Notes: a model not told the origin generated them from the sequence alone. Shown: positions 16,781-25,352, counted from the stretch's first letter. The stretch is 64,000 nucleotides of DNA from Zhihengliuella halotolerans (GCF_004217565.1 NZ_SHLA01000001.1:248001-312000), one strand, 5' to 3'. Translations and numbers: made by a program.

Positions 16781-17059
16781 TCAGGCTTCCAGCGCCCACG
16801 GGGCGTCGATGACGAGTTCGACGGCGGCCCGGAGTTTCTCCTTCTCCGCGGCCTGCTGCGCGAAGATGTTCGTGATGAAGGAGACGCCGACGCAGACGGC
16901 CGCGACGAGGGCGGCGATCACGATGCTCACGAGGAAGAGCTTCAGCGGCGACTTCCAGCGCCGCTCCGTCGGGTTGCTCCCGTAGAGGAGCGCATCCGTC
17001 AGCCGAGCGCGGCGGACGGTGACGGACTCGATGAGTTGCGCGTCGAACTCCGATGACAT
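16781..17059 (-). CDS. Small one-helix membrane protein at the EccB position of the type VII locus
   Basis: 92 aa. A cytosolic N-terminus with SVTVRRARLTDALLYGSNPTERRWKSPL resembles the short amphipathic lead-in before the single membrane helix of EccB; one helix (about 41-64) follows, then a short charged/hydrophobic tail. Full EccB is near 500 aa with a large periplasmic domain, which is absent. First gene of the leftward type VII operon. It may be a minimal EccB equivalent or a lineage-specific partner; homology is suggested by pattern only. Confidence 0.7.
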   Translation of the reverse strand: MSSEFDAQLIESVTVRRARLTDALLYGSNPTERRWKSPLKLFLVSIVIAALVAAVCVGVSFITNIFAQQAAEKEKLRAAVELVIDAPWALEA

Positions 17060-17294
17060 GCGGTCCTCTCTCGGTGCCTCGGGCGTGCTGGGCGGGTGTG
17101 CTCGTTGCGGTCCATCATGTCAGGTCGGGGGTGAAGACGGCGTGAATTTCCGCCATGATGGGTAGTTCTCCCCATCCGCCGGCCTTGACCCGGGCCTCCT
17201 TGCGCCGTTGGATGGAGATACGCCCGGCAGGCGGGTGACAGCGAGCGGACCACGAGGTTTCGCCGCGCAACATATCGAACACAGAGGAGACCCC

Positions 17295-17648
17295 ATGGGT
17301 GACTTCAAGGGACGCATGAGCGTCGGCTCGGTGGCCGACGCGTCGAAGCAGTCGGAGGACTCCGGCCTCACGCTCATCAAGCTGGTCGAGGAGATGCTCG
17401 ACGGTGTGGAGGAGCTGCAGACCACGTTCAAGGGCGCCGCAGCCGCCGAATTCGTACAGGTCATCAACGAAGGATCCCGCGTTCAGGGCGAGCTCATCGC
17501 AGCCCTCGCGTCGATCTCCTCCGGCCAGGCCGAAACCGCGAAGGCCTACCTGGACATGGACGCCGAGATGGAGGGCGAGGGCCGCGACGCAGCCTCCGTC
17601 GCCTCGGCTACCTCCGGCAACACCGGCTTCAACCTCGGCGGCCGCTAG
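17295..17648 (+). CDS. WXG100-like (Esx) candidate type VII substrate 1
   Basis: 117 aa, helix-turn-helix size and pattern. The turn that normally reads W-x-G is FKG (LQTTFKGAAAAEFVQVI), followed by a long second helix GSRVQGELIAALASISSGQAETAKAYLDMD. GAGGAGA lies 4-10 nt before the ATG. Divergent from the type VII operon and paired with a second Esx-like gene 54 nt downstream. The first of a likely heterodimer secreted through EccC. Confidence 0.82.
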   Translation: MGDFKGRMSVGSVADASKQSEDSGLTLIKLVEEMLDGVEELQTTFKGAAAAEFVQVINEGSRVQGELIAALASISSGQAETAKAYLDMDAEMEGEGRDAASVASATSGNTGFNLGGR

Positions 17649-17702
17649 GCCCGCCGCACGGCGAACCAGCGAACGACAGACACCAGGCAAAGGACACAGG
17701 AC

Positions 17703-18014
17703 ATGGGCAAGGGCAACAGCGACGTCATTCAGTTCGATACCGCCAGCGCGGCGCAGATGGAGGGGACCGTCCTGCGCATCGCGGGCCGGATCGAATCCAT
17801 CATCGGCGACCGCGAGCAGCAGGCGAAGTTCGTCCAGGACAACTGGGATGACGCCAACAACCGCGAGGGCTACGACGCGAAGGAGAAGGCGTGGATGTCC
17901 GCCGGCCAGGACACGCTGGCGCTCGTCCAGCGCATCCGGAAGCTCCTCGAGCAGAACCAGGTCACGGCGGTCGGCGCCGGCCGCAAGGTCGGCAACATCA
18001 TCGACAGCATCTGA
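17703..18014 (+). CDS. WXG100-like (Esx) candidate type VII substrate 2
   Basis: 103 aa, predicted two-helix hairpin: ASAAQMEGTVLRIAGRIESIIGDREQQAKFV, turn DNWDDANNREGYDAKEKAW, helix QDTLALVQRIRKLLEQN. The W is kept, but the motif reads W-D-D rather than W-x-G. GGACAC lies before the ATG. Likely heterodimer partner of the preceding protein and a substrate of the adjacent EccC/EccD machinery. Confidence 0.82.
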   Translation: MGKGNSDVIQFDTASAAQMEGTVLRIAGRIESIIGDREQQAKFVQDNWDDANNREGYDAKEKAWMSAGQDTLALVQRIRKLLEQNQVTAVGAGRKVGNIIDSI

Positions 18015-18066
18015 ATCCCGTTCGGCCCCGCAACCTGCCGGTAAGGTGAGCGCGGGCACATAGGTG

Positions 18067-18094
18067 TAGACGGCGTCGTACTGGCAATTAGACT
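18067..18094 (+). promoter_or_regulatory. Candidate promoter of fprA
   Basis: TAGACG (4 of 6 matches to the -35 consensus) and TAGACT (-10) spaced by 16 bp, giving a leader of about 50 nt to the GTG at 18151. Moderate match only. Confidence 0.4.
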
Positions 18095-18150
18095 AGTGTG
18101 CCGTGCGCTAATACTCCCGCGTGCCCGCGAACCCTCCGGAAGGAAACCAC

Positions 18151-19632
18151 GTGTCCAACCCTGCTGAGGTCGAGACCGCGGCCGTCGACGCCGCTCCGGC
18201 CAACCGCCCGCTGCGCGTCGCCATCATCGGCGCCGGCCCCGCCGGCGTCTACGCTGCGGACATCCTGACCAAGGCCGAGCGCGACTTCGAGGTCTCGATC
18301 GACCTCTTCGACGCCTACCCGGCGCCCTACGGGCTGATCCGCTACGGCGTGGCCCCGGACCACCCGCGCATCAAGGGCATCGTCAAAGCGCTGCACAAAG
18401 TGCTCGACCGCGGTGACATCCGCTTCATCGGCAACGTGACCTACGGCCGCGACCTGCTGCTCTCCGACATCCGCGCGATGTACGACGCGGTCATCTTCTC
18501 CACCGGCGCCATCAAGGACGCCGCAATGAACGTGCCCGGCGTCGAGCTCGAAGGGTCCTACGGGGCCGCCGACTTCGTCTCCTGGTACGACGGGCACCCC
18601 GACGTGCCGCGTGAGTGGCCGCTAGACGCCGAGCAGGTCGCCGTCATCGGCAACGGCAACGTCGCCCTCGATGTCGCCCGCGTTCTCTCCAAGCACGCCG
18701 ACGACCTGCTGTCCACGGAAATCCCGGACAACGTCTACTCGGGCCTGAAATCCTCGCCCGTCACCGACGTGCACGTGTTCGGGCGCCGCGGCCCCGCCCA
18801 GGTGAAGTTCACCCCGCTCGAGCTGCGCGAGCTCTCCCACAGCCGCGATGTCGACATCGTGCTCTACCCGGAGGACTTCGACTTCGACGCCGCCTCCGAC
18901 GAGGCGATCAAGACCAACAACCAGGTCAAGACGATGGTCTCCACGCTCACGAACTGGCTTGTCGAGCAGGAGGACCGCGAGGAGAATCCGGAGCACGCCC
19001 CGGCCAGCCGCCGTCTGCACCTTCACTTCCTGCACACTCCGGTCGAGATTGTCGGCGAGGACGGCCGCGTGACCGGCATGCGCTTCGAGCGCAACGAGCT
19101 CGACGGCACCGCCAACGTCCGCGGCACCGGCGAGATCGTCGAGTACCCGCTGCAGGCCGTCTACCGGGCCATTGGCTACTTCGGCTCCGAACTGCCCGAG
19201 CTGGAGTTCGACGCCAAGCGCGGCGTCATCGTGAACGACGGCGGCCGCGTCCTGGACGCGGACGGCGCCCCGGTGCCCGGGATCTACACGACGGGCTGGA
19301 TCAAGCGCGGCCCCATCGGCCTCATCGGCCACACTAAGGGCGACGCCCTAGAGACGGTCGGCAACCTCCTCGAGGACCGCACCGAACTGCCGGCTGCCTC
19401 CGAACCCGACGAGCAGGCGATCCTCGACTTCCTTCAGGGCCGCGGCATCGAGTACACGACGTGGGAGGGCTGGCTGGCCCTCGACGCGCACGAGCGCGCC
19501 CTCGGCGAGGCCGCGGGCACGCTGGCGACCGACGCCGGCGAGATCACCCGCGAGCGCATCAAGGTTGTCCCCCGCGAAGAGATGGTCCGCGTCTCCCAGC
19601 AAAGCCCGGCCGTAGCGAACGCCGACGCATGA
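18151..19632 (+). CDS. fprA: Ferredoxin/flavodoxin-NADP+ reductase (adrenodoxin-reductase type)
   Basis: FAD enzyme moving electrons between NADPH and ferredoxin, FprA class, 493 aa. FAD-binding VAIIGAGPAGVYAADIL is at about residues 26-42; APYGLIRYGVAPDHPRIK and the NADP site VAVIGNGNVALDVARVL follow; the C-terminal family signature GIYTTGWIKRGPIGLIGHTKGDA is intact. The GTG start has an excellent GGAAGGAAA site, better than the codon 30 nt upstream. The stop overlaps the next start (ATGA). Redox partners are not encoded nearby. Confidence 0.94.
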   Translation: MSNPAEVETAAVDAAPANRPLRVAIIGAGPAGVYAADILTKAERDFEVSIDLFDAYPAPYGLIRYGVAPDHPRIKGIVKALHKVLDRGDIRFIGNVTYGRDLLLSDIRAMYDAVIFSTGAIKDAAMNVPGVELEGSYGAADFVSWYDGHPDVPREWPLDAEQVAVIGNGNVALDVARVLSKHADDLLSTEIPDNVYSGLKSSPVTDVHVFGRRGPAQVKFTPLELRELSHSRDVDIVLYPEDFDFDAASDEAIKTNNQVKTMVSTLTNWLVEQEDREENPEHAPASRRLHLHFLHTPVEIVGEDGRVTGMRFERNELDGTANVRGTGEIVEYPLQAVYRAIGYFGSELPELEFDAKRGVIVNDGGRVLDADGAPVPGIYTTGWIKRGPIGLIGHTKGDALETVGNLLEDRTELPAASEPDEQAILDFLQGRGIEYTTWEGWLALDAHERALGEAAGTLATDAGEITRERIKVVPREEMVRVSQQSPAVANADA

Positions 19633-20597
19633 GTCAGCGACCGGTTGAAAGCGAGGGTGCCGTGACCACTCCCAAGCAGACTCCTTCGCTCGAGCGCCGC
19701 GCCGCGGTGCCTCAGGTCGTCGCCAACGTCCTGCGCGGCGGCCTGATCGGCGCCGTTGAGGTCATGCCGGGCGTCAGCGGCGGCACGGTCGCGCTCGTCG
19801 TCATGATCTACGAGCGCCTCATCGCGTCGGCCTCGGCGGCGATCGCCGGGTTCTTCCTCCTCGCCACGGGGCTGTTCCGCGGCGCCGAGGTGCGCCGCCG
19901 CGGCCTGAACCGGCTGCGCGAGGTCGACTGGCTCCTGATCCTTCCGCTCGTGATCGGCATGGGGGCGGCGATTCTGACCATGTCGCATGTGATGGAGTCC
20001 CTCGTCGAGAACCACCCGACGCTCATGCGGGCCGCGTTCTTCGGCATGGTGCTCGTCTCGCTGCTCATCCCCATCCGTATGGCCGGGGACTGGCGTGTGC
20101 GCGACTGGCTGTACTTCGGTGTCGCCGGCGTCGTGACCGCGATTGCGGTGAGCCTGCCGTCGGCGCCGCTGGAGATCACCCCGCTGACGATCATGGGGTG
20201 CGCGGCGATCGCCGTCTGTGCGCTGGCCCTGCCTGGTCTCTCCGGATCGTTCCTGCTCCTAGCACTGGGGATGTACGAGCCGACGCTGGAGGCCGTGAAT
20301 AACCGCGACTTCGGCTACCTCGGCCTGTTCCTCGTCGGCGCCGCCACCGGTGGCGTGGTGATCGTCCTGGGCCTGCGGCGCCTTCTGCGCACGCGCCACC
20401 ACGTGACGATGGTCGTCGTCACGGGCCTCATGGCCGGAGGTCTGCGCGCCCTGTGGCCGTGGCAGGACGAGGCCCGCAACATCGTCGCCGTCGAACCCGG
20501 TAGCCTCTGGCCGGCCATCGCGCTCGCCGTTGCGGGCGCCGCCCTTGTGGGCGTCGGGATTTGGGCCGAGCACCGGCTGTCTTCCCGCCGGGCCTAA
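19629..20597 (+). CDS. DUF368 membrane protein (candidate polyprenyl-phosphate transporter)
   Basis: 322 aa with about 8-9 hydrophobic helices. GGLIGAVEVMPGVSGGTVALVVMIYERLI and the internal repeat CALALPGLSGSFLLLALGMYEPTL are DUF368 signatures. Members of this family (PopT type) have been implicated in recycling undecaprenyl phosphate across the membrane. ATG overlaps the fprA stop. A GTG at 19662 with GCGAGGG upstream is an alternative start that removes 11 residues and leaves all helices. Confidence 0.85.
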   Translation: MSQRPVESEGAVTTPKQTPSLERRAAVPQVVANVLRGGLIGAVEVMPGVSGGTVALVVMIYERLIASASAAIAGFFLLATGLFRGAEVRRRGLNRLREVDWLLILPLVIGMGAAILTMSHVMESLVENHPTLMRAAFFGMVLVSLLIPIRMAGDWRVRDWLYFGVAGVVTAIAVSLPSAPLEITPLTIMGCAAIAVCALALPGLSGSFLLLALGMYEPTLEAVNNRDFGYLGLFLVGAATGGVVIVLGLRRLLRTRHHVTMVVVTGLMAGGLRALWPWQDEARNIVAVEPGSLWPAIALAVAGAALVGVGIWAEHRLSSRRA

Positions 20598-20612
20598 ACC
20601 GCCCGCGGGATT

Positions 20613-20642
20613 TGATACATCATCCCTCGGGATGATGTATCA
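20613..20642. promoter_or_regulatory. Perfect 14-bp palindrome, probable operator of the MacAB-type operon
   Basis: TGATACATCATCCC, a 2-nt spacer TC, then the exact complement. It begins 15 bp after the DUF368 stop and ends 17 bp before a TAGGAT -10 box, so its right arm covers the -35 position. Symmetry, length and position fit binding of a dimeric repressor. It could also fold as a terminator for the upstream gene, but there is no T-run and the 2-nt loop is unfavourable for RNA. Confidence 0.7.
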
Positions 20643-20644
20643 CG

Positions 20645-20665
20645 GTGTACCCGTACACGTAGGAT
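20645..20665 (+). promoter_or_regulatory. Second dyad and -10 box before the MacAB-type operon
   Basis: GTGTAC-CC-GTACAC (20645-20658) is a second small palindrome, followed at once by TAGGAT (20660-20665), a good -10 for this genome. The leader to the ATG at 20757 would be about 85 nt. No strong -35 is visible, consistent with regulator-dependent transcription. Confidence 0.5.
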
Positions 20666-20756
20666 CGTCTGGCGACTTCTGGGCGGTGATTAGGCCTTTC
20701 CCGCCAGAATCGCGAGTTCAAACACCGGAATTGATCCTTGCGAAACGAGTACCTGA

Positions 20757-21806
20757 ATGAGTAGCAGTCGTGCCGTGCGCCGCACAGTCGTCGCGGTCCT
20801 GTGGTTGGCGATCGGCCTCCTGATCGCCGTGAGCCTTGTGAAGCTCGCCTTCTTCGACGGCGCGGTCGGAGCCGCCGACGATGCGTTGTACCCCACGGGG
20901 CAGATCCCGGTGGAGGCGGTCTCGGTGGAGACGGGAACGGTGGAGAACAGCCTCGCCATCGACGGGACGATTACGCTTGATTCCGCGGAGAAGGCGCTCG
21001 CGCCCGCCGATGGTGAGGTCAACTACGCCTTCGTGGCTGTGGGCGACCGCGTCGTAAAGGGCGAGCGGATCCTGCAGGTGCGCAGCGAGGTGCTCCCGGA
21101 ACCGGCGGACGAGGCGCCGCTCGGCGATGAGGACGACGTCGTGCTGGTGCCCGCGGCCCCGGAGCCGCGGGTGACCTACACCGACGTCTACGCGCCGGCC
21201 GACGGCAAGCTCGCCGATTTCGCGATCCACCTCGGAGACGAGGTGGCCAAGGACGACGAGCTCGCCACGATTCAGCCGGAGACCTTCACTGCGACGGGCA
21301 CGATCAACCCACTCGACCGCTACCGGCTGCTCGACGCCTCGCTGTCGGCGGTCGTGACCATCGAGGGGGGACCCGAACCGTTCGGCTGCGACCGCCTCGT
21401 CTTCAGCGACGCCGCCTCCGAGAAGCCCCCGGAGCCGACGGCCGAAGAGGAGATGATGGGCGAGGAGCCCGGCGGCGAGAACGGCAGTTCTGTGAGCTGC
21501 CGCGTGCCGGGACACGTCACTGTCTTCGACGGCCTCAGCATGTCCATGGAGATCGACGCCGGCACGGTCGACGACGCCGTCGTCGTGCCTGTGACCGCCG
21601 TGCGCGGCCTCGTCGGCGCCGGCACCGTCTGGAGCGTGGATGACAGCGGGAACGAGACGGAGCGCGACGTCGACCTTGGCGTCACCGACGGCAAGATGGT
21701 CCAGGTCACCTCGGGTCTCAAGCCCGGCGACCAGGTCCTGCGCTTCGTGCCTGGCTCGGACCCGGAGCTTGAGCCCGGGTTCGAGGAGATGGGCTACTAC
21801 GAATGA
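20757..21806 (+). CDS. MacA/HlyD-like adaptor protein of an ABC export system
   Basis: 349 aa. One N-terminal membrane anchor (about residues 10-33), then an extracellular part with a split biotinyl-lipoyl fold (IDGTITLDSAEKALAPADGEVNYAFVAVGDRVVKGERIL ... VYAPADGKLADFAIHLGDEVAKDDELATI) and a C-terminal beta-barrel with VPVTAVRG ... GLKPGDQVL, as in efflux adaptor proteins. An acidic PTAEEEMMGEEPGG insert interrupts the barrel. Stop overlaps the ATPase start. With the next two genes it forms a MacAB-like exporter; the substrate may be a peptide, antibiotic or envelope compound. Confidence 0.83.
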   Translation: MSSSRAVRRTVVAVLWLAIGLLIAVSLVKLAFFDGAVGAADDALYPTGQIPVEAVSVETGTVENSLAIDGTITLDSAEKALAPADGEVNYAFVAVGDRVVKGERILQVRSEVLPEPADEAPLGDEDDVVLVPAAPEPRVTYTDVYAPADGKLADFAIHLGDEVAKDDELATIQPETFTATGTINPLDRYRLLDASLSAVVTIEGGPEPFGCDRLVFSDAASEKPPEPTAEEEMMGEEPGGENGSSVSCRVPGHVTVFDGLSMSMEIDAGTVDDAVVVPVTAVRGLVGAGTVWSVDDSGNETERDVDLGVTDGKMVQVTSGLKPGDQVLRFVPGSDPELEPGFEEMGYYE

Positions 21807-22510
21807 GCGGCGCTGAGCTCCTGAAGCTCGAGGCAGTGACGCGCAGCGTCCAGCTGCCCGACGACAGCGAACTGCAGATCCTCTCGGGCATCGACCTCAC
21901 GGTCAGCGAGGGCGATCACATCGCCATCGTCGGCCGCTCCGGGACGGGAAAATCTACCCTGCTGAACATCCTTGGACTGCTCGACACGCCCACTTCTGGC
22001 ACGCTCACGTGGTCCGGTACGGACGCCTCGCGACTGAGTGCCCGGCGTGCCGCACGCATCCGCGGCCGCGACCTCGGATTCGTCTTCCAGCAGTTCAACC
22101 TGCTGCCGGGACGCACTGCACTGGAGAACGTCATGGCGCCGCTCATGTATTCGACCGGACGCGACTTCTGGCAGCGGCGGCGGCTCGCGACCGAGTCGCT
22201 TGAGCGGGTCGGCCTCGGCGACCGGCTCGACTCAATGCCGCAAACTCTCTCTGGGGGCGAGCAGCAGCGCGTCGCCATCGCTCGTGCGCTCGTGCGGCGG
22301 CCGCGCGTCGTGCTCGCTGACGAACCGACTGGCGCGCTCGACGTCGCGACCGGGCGGGCCGTGATGGAGCTGCTCGACGCCGCGACCGGCGAGGACGGTT
22401 CCGCCCTCATCACCATCACGCACGACAGCAACGTCGCCGCGCTGGCGCGCGCCCAGTTCCAGCTCGACGGCGGCCGGCTGCACCCGCTCGAAGTGGAGGC
22501 CGCGCTGTGA
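21803..22510 (+). CDS. ABC export ATPase (MacB/LolD class)
   Basis: 235 aa. Walker A GRSGTGKST, Q-loop VFQQFNLLPGRTALENV, signature [15 protein letters not shown], Walker B VVLADEPTGALD and His switch ITHDSN are complete. ATG overlaps the adaptor stop (ATGA) and its own stop overlaps the permease GTG, so the three proteins are coupled. LolD/MacB-type mechanotransmission with the FtsX-like permease is expected. Confidence 0.92.
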   Translation: MSGAELLKLEAVTRSVQLPDDSELQILSGIDLTVSEGDHIAIVGRSGTGKSTLLNILGLLDTPTSGTLTWSGTDASRLSARRAARIRGRDLGFVFQQFNLLPGRTALENVMAPLMYSTGRDFWQRRRLATESLERVGLGDRLDSMPQTLSGGEQQRVAIARALVRRPRVVLADEPTGALDVATGRAVMELLDAATGEDGSALITITHDSNVAALARAQFQLDGGRLHPLEVEAAL

Positions 22511-23739
22511 ACAGAATCGGAAGACTTTTCACCGGCTTCATCGCCGCCATCGTCGAGGCATGGCAGGAGCTGCGCATCCACCGGCTGCGCGTGCTGCTCT
22601 CCCTCATCGGGGTCACGGTCGCCGTCGCGTCGCTGACGACGGCCCTGGCCGGGGCGGGCATCGCCCAGCAGGTCGTCAAGGAGAACTTCGAGAGCGAGGG
22701 GCGGCCGGCCCTGATCGTGGTCAACGCCTACGACCCGTCCGCCATCGGCCCCGGCGGGGTGTCGGAGGGTACGCGTTCGGCGTTCGAGACGACTGCAGAG
22801 CGCTTCGACGTCACGTACTCGTCCATGGTCGGAAGCGCATGGGGGATCCGTGCGGGGCGCGAAGACGTCTCCGTCACCCCGGAACTCAGCGTGGTCGACC
22901 CGGAGTACGCGCCAATGCACCGGCTCGTCACGCAGCAGGGGAGGTGGCTCGAGGCCGAGGACTCACGCAACATGTCGCCGGCCGTCGTCGTCGACGAGAC
23001 GCTGCTGAAGGAGCTCGGCCTCGAGGGCGCGCAGCTGCCGCTAACCATCGACCTCGAGTCCGCGTCGACCGTCACGGCGACCGTCGTCGGTTCCGTCCCG
23101 CGCCACGGGTACGGGGAGGCCGGCAGCCTCTGGATGCTGCCGGACACGTACCAGCGGTGGTTCGGCGTCGAGGCCCCGCTGGAGGGCGCCGAGTTCCGGT
23201 TGTGGGTCCCGATCGAGGGCTCGGAGGAGCTGGCCATGTCGTTCGCGCGCGCAATGCAGGCGGAGGTCCCGGGGCTGCAGGTCGACGCGTTCCGCCAGGA
23301 CTACATGGCGTGGGGCCAGGAGGAATCGCTGAACCAGATGGCGCTCGCCGTGAGCGCGATCGCCGCCATCATTCTGCTGCTGGGCTCGCTCAGCCTGCTC
23401 AACGTGGCGATGGTGACGATGAAGCAGCGGGTCCGGGAAGTCGGCATCCGGCGCAGTTTCGGCGCCACGACGGGCCGAGTCTTCTTCTCGGTCATGATGG
23501 AGAGCGTCGTCGCCACCGCGCTGGCCGGGCTCGTCGGGGTCATGCTCTCGATCGCGATCATCTCGAGCCCCTGGGTGGCGGAGGCCCTGCCGCTCGGCGG
23601 GATCGACGAGATGCCCGGCTTCCCGCTCGAGGCTGCCCTGCTCGGCCTCGGCATCTCCGTCGCCGTCGGCGCCCTGACGGGTGTGCTGCCCGCCCTCGTC
23701 GCCGCGCGGGTGCGGATCGTCGACGCGATCCGGTTCTGA
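22507..23739 (+). CDS. FtsX/MacB-type ABC permease
   Basis: 410 aa. N-terminal helix (about 32-55), an extracellular MacB-like periplasmic core domain (about 60-270), then three C-terminal helices in an FtsX domain (MALAVSAIAAIILLLGSLSLLNVAMVTMKQRVREVGIRRSFGATTGRVF). The VREVGIRRSFGAT coupling segment is characteristic. GTG start overlaps the ATPase stop. Works with the adaptor and ATPase upstream. Confidence 0.9.
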   Translation: MNRIGRLFTGFIAAIVEAWQELRIHRLRVLLSLIGVTVAVASLTTALAGAGIAQQVVKENFESEGRPALIVVNAYDPSAIGPGGVSEGTRSAFETTAERFDVTYSSMVGSAWGIRAGREDVSVTPELSVVDPEYAPMHRLVTQQGRWLEAEDSRNMSPAVVVDETLLKELGLEGAQLPLTIDLESASTVTATVVGSVPRHGYGEAGSLWMLPDTYQRWFGVEAPLEGAEFRLWVPIEGSEELAMSFARAMQAEVPGLQVDAFRQDYMAWGQEESLNQMALAVSAIAAIILLLGSLSLLNVAMVTMKQRVREVGIRRSFGATTGRVFFSVMMESVVATALAGLVGVMLSIAIISSPWVAEALPLGGIDEMPGFPLEAALLGLGISVAVGALTGVLPALVAARVRIVDAIRF

Positions 23740-23848
23740 GCCCGTCCGGCGGCGGGGCGGCTGAGCGCCGGCTGTGCAGAGGGTGTGCATGCTCTGCGCC
23801 GGTGGCGAATCCGGCATCCGGGGCGCCAAGCGCCGGTAAACTGAGACT

Positions 23849-24718
23849 GTGCATAAACACAACAACGGACTGAAGACGGCGCTCCTGCTGGGGGCCATGT
23901 TCGGCCTGCTCCTGCTCATCGGCTCGCTCATCGCTTCTGGCACGGGTCAGTCGATGTTCATCTGGCTCTTCGCGCTGATCGGGGTCGGGACCACGGCCTA
24001 CGGGTACTGGAACTCGGACAAGCTCGCCATCCGCGCGATGCAGGCCTACCCGGTGACGGAGGCCCAGCAGCCGCAGATGTACCGGATCGTCCGGGAACTC
24101 TCGATCTCCGCCCAGAAGCCCATGCCGCGCCTGTACGTCTCTCCGACGATGGCGCCCAACGCGTTCGCGACGGGGCGCAACCCGGAGAACGCGGCGGTCT
24201 GCTGCACGGAGGGCATCCTCCAGCTTCTGGACGAGCGCGAGCTGCGCGGGGTGCTCGGCCACGAGCTCATGCACGTCTACAACCGCGACATCCTCACCTC
24301 GTCCGTAGCGGCGGCCGTGGCCGGCGTCGTGACGTCGGTCGCCCAGTTCATGCTGTTCTTCGGCGGCGGGGATCGCCGCAACGCGAACCCGATCGCCATG
24401 ATCGCCATGGCCCTGCTGGCACCGCTGGCCGCTTCGCTGATTCAGATGGCCGTCAGCCGGACCCGCGAGTACGACGCCGACGAGGACGGCGCGCAGTTGA
24501 CGGGAGATCCGCTCGCGCTCGCGTCCGCCCTGCGCAAGCTGGAGATGGGTGTGCAGCGGGCACCGCTGCCCGAGGACCAGCGGCTCGTGAACACGTCGCA
24601 CCTGATGATCGCCAACCCGTTCCTGGGTGGGGCCAAGAAGCTCTTCGCAACGCACCCGCCGATGGACGACCGCATCGCCCGGCTCGAGCGGATGGCCGGA
24701 CGCCCGCTCGGCTACTGA
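23849..24718 (+). CDS. htpX: Membrane zinc metalloprotease HtpX
   Basis: M48 endoprotease for quality control of membrane proteins, 289 aa. Two N-terminal helices (about 8-45), the zinc motif [11 protein letters not shown] (HExxH near residue 138), two further helices, and the third zinc ligand in [26 protein letters not shown] closes the family domain. The GTG start is 6 nt after a TAAACT box without ribosome site, so it is probably leaderless. Confidence 0.94.
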   Translation: MHKHNNGLKTALLLGAMFGLLLLIGSLIASGTGQSMFIWLFALIGVGTTAYGYWNSDKLAIRAMQAYPVTEAQQPQMYRIVRELSISAQKPMPRLYVSPTMAPNAFATGRNPENAAVCCTEGILQLLDERELRGVLGHELMHVYNRDILTSSVAAAVAGVVTSVAQFMLFFGGGDRRNANPIAMIAMALLAPLAASLIQMAVSRTREYDADEDGAQLTGDPLALASALRKLEMGVQRAPLPEDQRLVNTSHLMIANPFLGGAKKLFATHPPMDDRIARLERMAGRPLGY

Positions 24719-24735
24719 TCCGCGGCCGACCGGCC

Positions 24736-24792
24736 CCGGTACGACGACGGCCACCTCACCTGCGTCAGGTGGGGTGGCCGTCGTCGTACCGG
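24736..24792. terminator. 27-bp hairpin, bidirectional terminator between htpX and yajQ
   Basis: Arms 24736-24762 and 24766-24792 pair over 27 bp with a single G-U pair and a 3-nt loop CGT. It contains ACGACGACGGCC/GGCCGTCGTCGT, shared with the 9.2-kb terminator. The flanking genes converge. Confidence 0.82.
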
Positions 24793-24806
24793 AGTGCGTC
24801 CGGGAC

Positions 24807-25295
24807 TCAGCGCAGGTTCACGAACTGGAGGTCAGCGTCCTCGAAGCCCTTGAGCAGCGACATGGTCGCCTGCAGGTCGTCGCGGGACTTGGAGGAGACC
24901 CGGAGTTCGTCGCCCTGGATGGTCGACTTCACACCCTTGGGCGCCTCGTCGCGGATCAGCTTGTTGATCTTCTTGGCCACGTCCTGGGCGATGCCCTCCT
25001 TGATGGTGGCCTCCATCCGGTACTCCTTGCCGGATGCGAACGGCTCGCCGGCGTCGAGGGACTTGAGCGAGATGCCGCGCTTGACGAGCTTGGACTGGAA
25101 GACGTCGAGCACGGTCTTGACGCGCTCCTCGGTGGAAGCCTTCATCAGGATCGACTCTCCGCTGTAGTCGATCTCCGCGCCGACGCCCTTGAAGTCGTAG
25201 CGCTGTGCGATCTCCTTCTGCGCCTGGACGAGCGCGTTCGAGACCTCCTGCTTGTCGACCTTGCTGACGACGTCGAACGTAGAATCGCTAGCCAT
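24807..25295 (-). CDS. yajQ: YajQ-family nucleotide-binding protein
   Basis: 162 aa, usual for the family, two ferredoxin-like domains. [22 protein letters not shown] and RYDFKG are the N-terminal signatures; [23 protein letters not shown] the C-terminal one. Members bind nucleic acid or cyclic di-GMP. A perfect AGGAGGT site lies 6 nt before the ATG. Confidence 0.94.
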   Translation of the reverse strand: MASDSTFDVVSKVDKQEVSNALVQAQKEIAQRYDFKGVGAEIDYSGESILMKASTEERVKTVLDVFQSKLVKRGISLKSLDAGEPFASGKEYRMEATIKEGIAQDVAKKINKLIRDEAPKGVKSTIQGDELRVSSKSRDDLQATMSLLKGFEDADLQFVNLR

Positions 25296-25352
25296 CGATG
25301 TACCTCCTGGGTTGGTGGATGTCTTTCGTCCAGCCTACCGGGAAGTGCTCGA

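Noticed and set aside
17060-17294. Promoters in the divergent type VII control region
   Set aside because: Several weak -10-like boxes (for example CATATC before the first Esx gene) but no paired -35; too ambiguous to annotate.
24807-25295. Plus-strand frame opposite yajQ
   Set aside because: yajQ has a perfect ribosome site and family motifs; the opposite frame is a shadow.
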